Shown here in pieces: positions 7,132 to 11,346 of a DNA stretch of 11,346 bases; position 1 is the first letter of the stretch; each line of letters begins with the position of its first letter. Made by a program: the position numbers and the translations under genes. The DNA lies in the NCBI GenBank assembly GCA_947462695.1, contig CANHQC010000033.1:1-11346 (forward strand), written 5' to 3'. The DNA is from Flavobacteriales bacterium. Its GTDB lineage: Bacteria > Bacteroidota > Bacteroidia > Flavobacteriales_D > Crocinitomicaceae. The notes beneath the pieces are model-generated. The model was not told the origin of the DNA. It worked only from the letters and a program-made list of their open reading frames with translations, and ran no database searches.

Positions 7132-7539
7132 ATGAACCTGCAAGATTCAATCTCCACAATTATGACCTCGCCGGTCACCTGTATCGATTCTCATCAATTA
7201 TTAGTAGACCTAAAACATATCTATGAAAAGGTTCATTTTCACCACCATGTACCTGTTTTAACGGACGGAAAGTTAGTTGGTGTGGTCAGTCTAGTTGATT
7301 TTATGCGGGAAGTTCATCACGCAGGACTTGATGACAACGAAGGTGTTTATCAGCACATGAAAGTTAGTGATATCATGAGCGTTCATCCAGTTCATGTGAA
7401 TGAAAAGGCAACTATCGAAGATGTTGCGAAGTTATTATCAACTGGTCAAATCAACAGCGTCATTATCACGAACGAAAACAAAGTATCCGGTATTGTTACA
7501 ACGATAGATTTAGTCAAACTTCTATTCAAGAAAGATTAA
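7132..7539 (+). CDS. Stand-alone two-CBS-domain (Bateman module) protein
   Basis: The chosen start gives 135 residues made up almost wholly of two CBS domains, about 5-62 and 78-135. Each ends with the adenosine-ligand motif seen in nucleotide-binding CBS proteins: GVVSLVD in the first and GIVTTID in the second (S/T-x-x-D). Such free-standing pairs usually sense AMP, ATP, S-adenosylmethionine or similar ligands and act on a partner protein; the partner cannot be read from the sequence. An in-frame ATG at 7069 would add 21 residues unlike a CBS start, and it coincides with the promoter, so 7132 is preferred. The gene is divergent from the phasin-like/ABC1-kinase operon, which allows shared control but does not prove it. 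The stop codon overlaps that of the opposing flavoprotein gene. Confidence 0.85.
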   Translation: MNLQDSISTIMTSPVTCIDSHQLLVDLKHIYEKVHFHHHVPVLTDGKLVGVVSLVDFMREVHHAGLDDNEGVYQHMKVSDIMSVHPVHVNEKATIEDVAKLLSTGQINSVIITNENKVSGIVTTIDLVKLLFKKD

Positions 7540-8759
7540 TCCAATGAAATTCCAGCATTTTTGCCTGCGATATATCCCGTAGTCCAGGCGGCTTGGAAAT
7601 TAAATCCCCCCGTGATACCATCAATATCCATTACTTCTCCTGCAAAATAAATGCCTTTTCGAATTTTGCTTTCCATTGACTGATGATCTATTTCAGCCAA
7701 ATCAACGCCTCCAGCTGTGACAAATTCCTCCTTGAAGGTTGTCTTACCGATAACTTCATACGAATCATTGAGCAGGGTATTGACGAGCCTGTTTTGTTGT
7801 TTGGGTCCAAGTTCTTTCCATTTGATCGAATCATTTATTCCCGCTCTATCTAACAAATACTTCCATAGGCGATTGCTCAATGGAAATGGATTCGCGTTAT
7901 ACACCTTTTTCTCTGCCTGACTTCCCTTGGTTTCAGTAAGAAGTATGGCTAATTCCTCAGGATTACAAGCATCCAACCAATTGACAAGGGCCTTGTATTC
8001 ATATCCTTTTTCCTTTAAAATTCGAGCTCCCCATGCCGAAAGCTGAAGTATTGCTGGACCACTCATGCCCCAGTGCGTAATTAGCAATGGTCCCTTGCCC
8101 ATTAATTTTGTCCCCTCGATTTTAACCGTTGTTTCTTCGACTACCGTACCCATCAATTCGCGAATCGTTTCATTGGGCATATTAAACGTAAACAAGGACG
8201 GGACAGGATCGATAATCGTATGTCCCAAATTCGCCAACCAGTTCAATCCGGTCAATTTGGGTTGTCCACCAATAGTAACTATTACACGGTCTACAACCTC
8301 ATCAACATTTGGTCCGTTTAGTTGAAATTTACCATCAACCGATTGAATCGTATCGATTCCTGATGAGTATCGGATTTCAACTCCTAATCGTGTCGATTCG
8401 TGTAAAAAACAATCAATAACGACCCGAGAATCATTCGCAACGGGAAAAATACAGTTGTCGGGATACGTTTTCAATGGTACGCCCCGTTCCTCAAACCATT
8501 GAATGGTATGTGTTGTATTAAATTCATGAAACGCTTTTTTCAGAAATCGTTCTCCTCGCGGGTAATGCTTAGATAATTCCCCAATATCAGCGCAGGCATT
8601 GGTCACGTTGCACCTTCCACCACCTGAGACCTTTACCTTGGATAATACTTTTGATGATTTTTCGAAAATAACTACCTGATGCGTTTTCCCTGCTTCTTTA
8701 GCAGACAATGCGGCGAAAAATCCCGCAGCTCCCCCTCCAATTACGGCGATTTTCCCCAT
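7536..8759 (-). CDS. HI0933/YhiN/BaiN-type FAD-dependent oxidoreductase
   Basis: A 407-residue cytosolic flavoprotein, a typical length for the HI0933-like family. The N-terminus has the dinucleotide-binding GGGAAG (8-13) and the family signature SGGGRCNVTN (45-54). The C-terminus has the second FAD-contact region: TAGGVDLAEID (348-358), GEVMDIDG (from 374) and GGFNFQAAWTTGYIAG. Members include E. coli YhiN, H. influenzae HI0933 and clostridial BaiN, which has been reported as a bile-acid pathway reductase. The physiological reaction of the common bacterial members is not settled, so the BaiN name should not be read as a bile-acid function here. It is the last gene of the four-gene operon, starting nine bases after the MORN gene. 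No intrinsic terminator follows it; its TAA overlaps the CBS gene's TAA in TTAA. Confidence 0.9.
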   Translation of the reverse strand: MGKIAVIGGGAAGFFAALSAKEAGKTHQVVIFEKSSKVLSKVKVSGGGRCNVTNACADIGELSKHYPRGERFLKKAFHEFNTTHTIQWFEERGVPLKTYPDNCIFPVANDSRVVIDCFLHESTRLGVEIRYSSGIDTIQSVDGKFQLNGPNVDEVVDRVIVTIGGQPKLTGLNWLANLGHTIIDPVPSLFTFNMPNETIRELMGTVVEETTVKIEGTKLMGKGPLLITHWGMSGPAILQLSAWGARILKEKGYEYKALVNWLDACNPEELAILLTETKGSQAEKKVYNANPFPLSNRLWKYLLDRAGINDSIKWKELGPKQQNRLVNTLLNDSYEVIGKTTFKEEFVTAGGVDLAEIDHQSMESKIRKGIYFAGEVMDIDGITGGFNFQAAWTTGYIAGKNAGISLD

Positions 8760-8768
8760 TCGAATGAA

Positions 8769-9791
8769 TCAGTTACTCTCTGACTTGGATTTTTTCTTTT
8801 TCTTACTTGATGAAGGCAACTCATCGTCCTCGTCTCCTGAACTGGACTCCTGAACACCAAATCGATAGGTTTCAACACCAAATTCATCGTATCGATATTC
8901 TTCAACAACTTCACCCTTGGTAAACCTTGCTTTTCGTTTTGGTTTTCCTTCCGGCCAGTATTCTTCTGACCAACCTTCAGGAATTCCTTTTCTGAACACT
9001 TCCTTCAATCGAATAATTCCTCCTTCATAGTAAGCAATAAATTCTCCGTCTTTGGTATCCATATTCCAATGTTCAAGAGATACCAGCGTTCCATCATCAA
9101 AACAATACTTCAATTCACCGTGTTTCTTTCCAGTTTTGAAGCTCAAATCTTGAAGCAACAATCCTTCTTTACTATACATGCGATACGCCCCATTCATAAG
9201 GCCGTCCTTATATTCTATTGACTTTTCGAGTTTATTATCAGGGTAATAGGATTTCTTTACACCATTCAGTTTACCCACTTTATAAAATTCATGCCTTGTT
9301 GTATCGCCATTTTTAGCAAGGTAAAGCTGAGGACCATCCTTTTGACCTTGAGCGTAATTCATCTCCCAAGCAATCTGTCCCGTACTATCGTAATAGAAAG
9401 ACCATTTACCTGATTCAAGCCCATTAATATGGTTACGAATAATTTGTGGACAACCAGAAGAATAATAAGTCGTATCAAAACCGTGTTCTTTTCCGTTTAC
9501 AAACGAAATTCTTCTTTCCAGCAGTCCATTGAGGTGGCAGGTTTCACATGTTCCGGTAAATGCCAATCCACTTTTACCACCGAGGATTAGTTTTTTATCT
9601 TCATCATAGGTAAGTTTCTCGTTGCAATCGACAACACCTGGTATTTTTCCGCATTGCCAGTCATTTCCTCGCTTAGCCCCTTTTGGTCTTTCATAACATG
9701 GCCGCTTAACTCCCAATTCTGTATTTCCTTGTGCAACAAGGTCACAAAAACTAAATAAAATGGCGAAAACAAGAAGTGAAAACTGACGCAT
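8769..9791 (-). CDS. Exported MORN_2-repeat protein with CxxCH motif and Lys-rich tail
   Basis: A 340-residue protein. Residues 1-20 are a signal peptide (MRQ, hydrophobic core, LVA|Q cleavage); Cys16 does not sit in a lipobox. A cysteine-containing region follows (Cys32, 47, 56), then about nine MORN_2-like repeats of roughly 24 residues from about 78 to 315, each with the pattern Y-Y-x-x-G ... G-x-x-x-G (examples: FVNGKEHG, YAQGQKDG, YKDGLMNG, FKTGKKHG). The first repeat contains CETCH (82-86), formally a c-type heme motif. The tail (316-340) is low-complexity: acidic DEDDE, then serines and five consecutive lysines. These repeats occur in proteins labelled YwqK-family antitoxins, but no toxin gene is adjacent and the protein is exported, so that label is not supported. 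In Bacteroidota such proteins are common, and their function is mostly unknown. The gene starts two bases after the thioesterase stop. Confidence 0.85.
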   Translation of the reverse strand: MRQFSLLVFAILFSFCDLVAQGNTELGVKRPCYERPKGAKRGNDWQCGKIPGVVDCNEKLTYDEDKKLILGGKSGLAFTGTCETCHLNGLLERRISFVNGKEHGFDTTYYSSGCPQIIRNHINGLESGKWSFYYDSTGQIAWEMNYAQGQKDGPQLYLAKNGDTTRHEFYKVGKLNGVKKSYYPDNKLEKSIEYKDGLMNGAYRMYSKEGLLLQDLSFKTGKKHGELKYCFDDGTLVSLEHWNMDTKDGEFIAYYEGGIIRLKEVFRKGIPEGWSEEYWPEGKPKRKARFTKGEVVEEYRYDEFGVETYRFGVQESSSGDEDDELPSSSKKKKKSKSESN

Positions 9792-9793
9792 AA

Positions 9794-10192
9794 TTAACGG
9801 GTTAATGATAGTAAAACGTTTTTCATTTCTTCAGGAAGTTCTATTGTTTGCTGTTTGAGTGCATTATATGCTACCTGAACAGAACGGCCAGTTGCAAAAA
9901 CCTCTCCTTCTACTGTTAATTCATAACCAAGAGTAAAACTTTTGTTTCCAACCGATTCCGTGAACATAACGATTTCTGGTTCATGATGTAACAACACGGA
10001 CTTATGGTAATCAATTTCATTTCTAACCAGGACCATACCAAATGATTGCCAATCCCAATCACCCCCTAACAATGCCTTGAAATAGTGAATTCTAGCCATT
10101 TCAAAATAGGTTAAATAATAGGTGTTATTTACATGGCCAAGAACATCTAAATCGACGAGTCTTACTTGGATTTTAGCAGGTGGAATCCTCAT
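9794..10192 (-). CDS. Hotdog-fold acyl-CoA thioesterase (4HBT/YbgC/FadM-like)
   Basis: A 132-residue cytosolic protein of the usual single-hotdog length. It has the family signature VDLDVLGHVNNTYYLTYFE, with Asp16 of D-x-x-G-H-V-N-N as the likely catalytic carboxylate, followed by the helix FEMARIHYF. The central strands (LVRNEIDYHKSV; FTLGYELTV) and the final strand (FATGRSVQVAYN) complete the fold. Members hydrolyse acyl-CoA thioesters; the chain length is not predictable from the sequence. Its ATG overlaps the stop of the upstream sugar dehydratase gene (ATGA), so the two are translationally coupled. The functional link between the two is unclear; it may simply be a conserved housekeeping cluster. 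Confidence 0.9.
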   Translation of the reverse strand: MRIPPAKIQVRLVDLDVLGHVNNTYYLTYFEMARIHYFKALLGGDWDWQSFGMVLVRNEIDYHKSVLLHHEPEIVMFTESVGNKSFTLGYELTVEGEVFATGRSVQVAYNALKQQTIELPEEMKNVLLSLTR

Positions 10193-11346
10193 TTATCTAA
10201 TTTTTCAAATGAAGAATTCTGGCTTTTAAATTCAGGAACAATTTCCTTCATTATCCTTACCATTTCCTCGTTTTCTTGTTTTTCGAAAAGGGTAATTAAC
10301 TGGTCAATTCTTGCAATTTGATCAGCATTTATTTCCCTTACTTTAGCTTTTAATATCTTCGGATGATGTGTGGGTAGTGTGTTTTCATCATTCGCCAATA
10401 ATTCTTCGTATAATTTCTCTCCTGGCCGTAAGCCAATCGTTTTGATTTCAATGTCTTTACCTAATTCTAACCCGCTTAACTGAATCATTTTCTTAGCCAA
10501 ATCAATGATCTTGACCGACTCCCCCATATCGAAGACAAAAATTTCTCCACCCTCTCCCATTGCTCCAGCTTCGAGTACCAGCTGACACGCCTCAGGAATC
10601 GTCATGAAAAACCGTGTGATCCGCTCATCTGTTAGCGTTATAGGTCCACCCTGTGTGATTTGCTTCTGAAAGAGCGGGATTACGGATCCATTTGAACCAA
10701 GCACATTTCCGAAACGCGTCGTAATGAACTGCGTGTTTGAATGTTGATTAGCTGATTGCGCATACATTTCCGCAATGCGCTTTGATGCACCCATGACGTT
10801 CGTTGGATTAACTGCTTTATCCGTAGAAATCATGACCATTTTCTCCACGTTGAAGGCATCACATAAATCCACGAGGTGCTTGGTGCCTTTAATGTTTGTT
10901 AAGACAGCTTCAGAAGGATTATCCTCCATTAATGGTACATGTTTGTATGCGGCAGCATGAAAAACGACTTGCGGCTGGTAGTGTGTAAAAACGCGTTCAA
11001 GGCGTTCTTTACTTCGAATATCGCCAATAACCACCTCGAATGCTACATTTCGAAAATTCATCAGCAACTCATGCTGCAACTCGTACATTGGTGATTCCGC
11101 TTGATCTAATAATACAAGTAATTTTGGATTATAACCCGCAATTTGATGTGTCAATCCACTTCCGATTGAACCAGCAGCCCCCGTAATGAAGACAACCTTG
11201 TCATTTAACGAGTTGGCAATACGTTCCTTATCAAGTACAATTGGTTTTCGACCAAGTAAATCTTCGATATTAATTTGGCCAATCTGTTTGGTTGAAAACT
11301 CTCCATTAATCCAACTCGATGGATTCGGAACCTTCTGAACCTTTAC
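10189..11346 (-). CDS. CapD/FlaA1/PglF-type nucleotide-sugar 4,6-dehydratase (N-terminus outside window)
   Basis: The frame runs without a stop to the window edge, so 385 C-terminal residues are visible. The TTG at 11154 is an internal leucine codon, not a start: it falls just after the NAD-binding motif TGAAGSIG (55-62 of the fragment), and the upstream codons carry the family linker (INGEF, IEDLLGRKP at about 27-35). Other signatures are HAAAYKHVPLME (from 130), STDKAVNPTNVMGASKR (174-190), where Asp176/Lys177 and Met185/Lys189 fit the Met-for-Tyr active site of WbpM/PglF-like enzymes, RFGNVLGSNGSV, and LRPGEKLYEELL. Family members act on UDP-GlcNAc or similar sugars to make 4-keto-6-deoxy intermediates for capsule, O-antigen or glycoprotein glycans. 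The N-terminal membrane helices expected for the large form would be beyond the right edge. It is the first visible gene of the minus-strand operon. Confidence 0.93.
   Translation of the reverse strand, partial: VKVQKVPNPSSWINGEFSTKQIGQINIEDLLGRKPIVLDKERIANSLNDKVVFITGAAGSIGSGLTHQIAGYNPKLLVLLDQAESPMYELQHELLMNFRNVAFEVVIGDIRSKERLERVFTHYQPQVVFHAAAYKHVPLMEDNPSEAVLTNIKGTKHLVDLCDAFNVEKMVMISTDKAVNPTNVMGASKRIAEMYAQSANQHSNTQFITTRFGNVLGSNGSVIPLFQKQITQGGPITLTDERITRFFMTIPEACQLVLEAGAMGEGGEIFVFDMGESVKIIDLAKKMIQLSGLELGKDIEIKTIGLRPGEKLYEELLANDENTLPTHHPKILKAKVREINADQIARIDQLITLFEKQENEEMVRIMKEIVPEFKSQNSSFEKLDK

Noticed and set aside
8769..9791. Calling the MORN-repeat gene a toxin-antitoxin antitoxin (YwqK-type)
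   Set aside because: The protein has a signal peptide, and no candidate toxin gene is adjacent; the label comes only from the repeat type.
9732..9791. Lipoprotein call for the MORN protein based on Cys16
   Set aside because: Residues before Cys16 (FSF) do not form a lipobox, and a good signal peptidase I site (LVA|Q) follows.
488..10192. A polyhydroxyalkanoate system linking the CoA-transferase, phasin-like protein and thioesterase
   Set aside because: There is no PHA synthase, ketothiolase or reductase in the window; the three genes lie in separate transcription units, and the phasin likeness is weak.
1..11346. CRISPR arrays, tRNA or rRNA genes, insertion sequences, prophage or defence genes
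   Set aside because: Reading both strands showed no regularly spaced direct repeats, cloverleaf-like genes, transposase motifs or defence domains; nearly all DNA is covered by the listed genes.

Overview
The window looks like chromosomal DNA from a member of the Bacteroidota, probably a flavobacterium-like lineage; placement below phylum is a guess. Three things point there. The DUF5916 outer-membrane protein at 1806-4256 belongs to a family typical of Bacteroidota. Exact or near matches to the Bacteroidota -7 promoter box (TAnnTTTG) lie upstream of several genes. Shine-Dalgarno sequences are generally absent. The DNA is moderately AT-rich and almost wholly coding. I see no rRNA, tRNA, CRISPR array, insertion sequence or phage gene, and no gene-free stretch over 300 bases.

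Left part, plus strand (1-4921). The C-terminal part of a YdcF/SanA-like DUF218 protein enters from the left edge. It is followed 10 bases later by a CoA-transferase of the acetyl-CoA hydrolase/4-hydroxybutyrate CoA-transferase family. Next, behind its own promoter, is a large exported DUF5916 beta-barrel protein with an N-terminal CBM9-like domain. The last gene is a small coiled-coil protein built from roughly 50-residue repeats.

Middle part (4935-7539). A tightly coupled minus-strand pair encodes a phasin-like coiled-coil protein and an AarF/UbiB (ABC1) atypical kinase. The pair ends at a strong intrinsic terminator, and the hairpin of that terminator lies inside the end of the opposing coiled-coil gene. 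Divergent from the pair, sharing a short promoter region of about 100 bases, is a stand-alone two-CBS-domain protein.

Right part, minus strand (11346-7536). Four genes run as one close-packed operon: a CapD/FlaA1/PglF-type nucleotide-sugar 4,6-dehydratase (N-terminus beyond the window), a hotdog-fold acyl-CoA thioesterase, an exported MORN_2-repeat protein and a HI0933/BaiN-type flavoprotein. Junctions are 4 bases of overlap, then gaps of 2 and 9 bases. The operon ends tail-to-tail with the CBS gene, the two stop codons sharing one TTAA.

Most of the window is ordinary housekeeping and envelope gene content. I do not see a clear new defence, mobile or biosynthetic system. The items most worth a second look are the phasin-like/ABC1-kinase pair, the repeat-built coiled-coil protein, the CxxCH motif in the exported MORN protein, the terminator inside a gene end, and promoters that sit almost on top of start codons.
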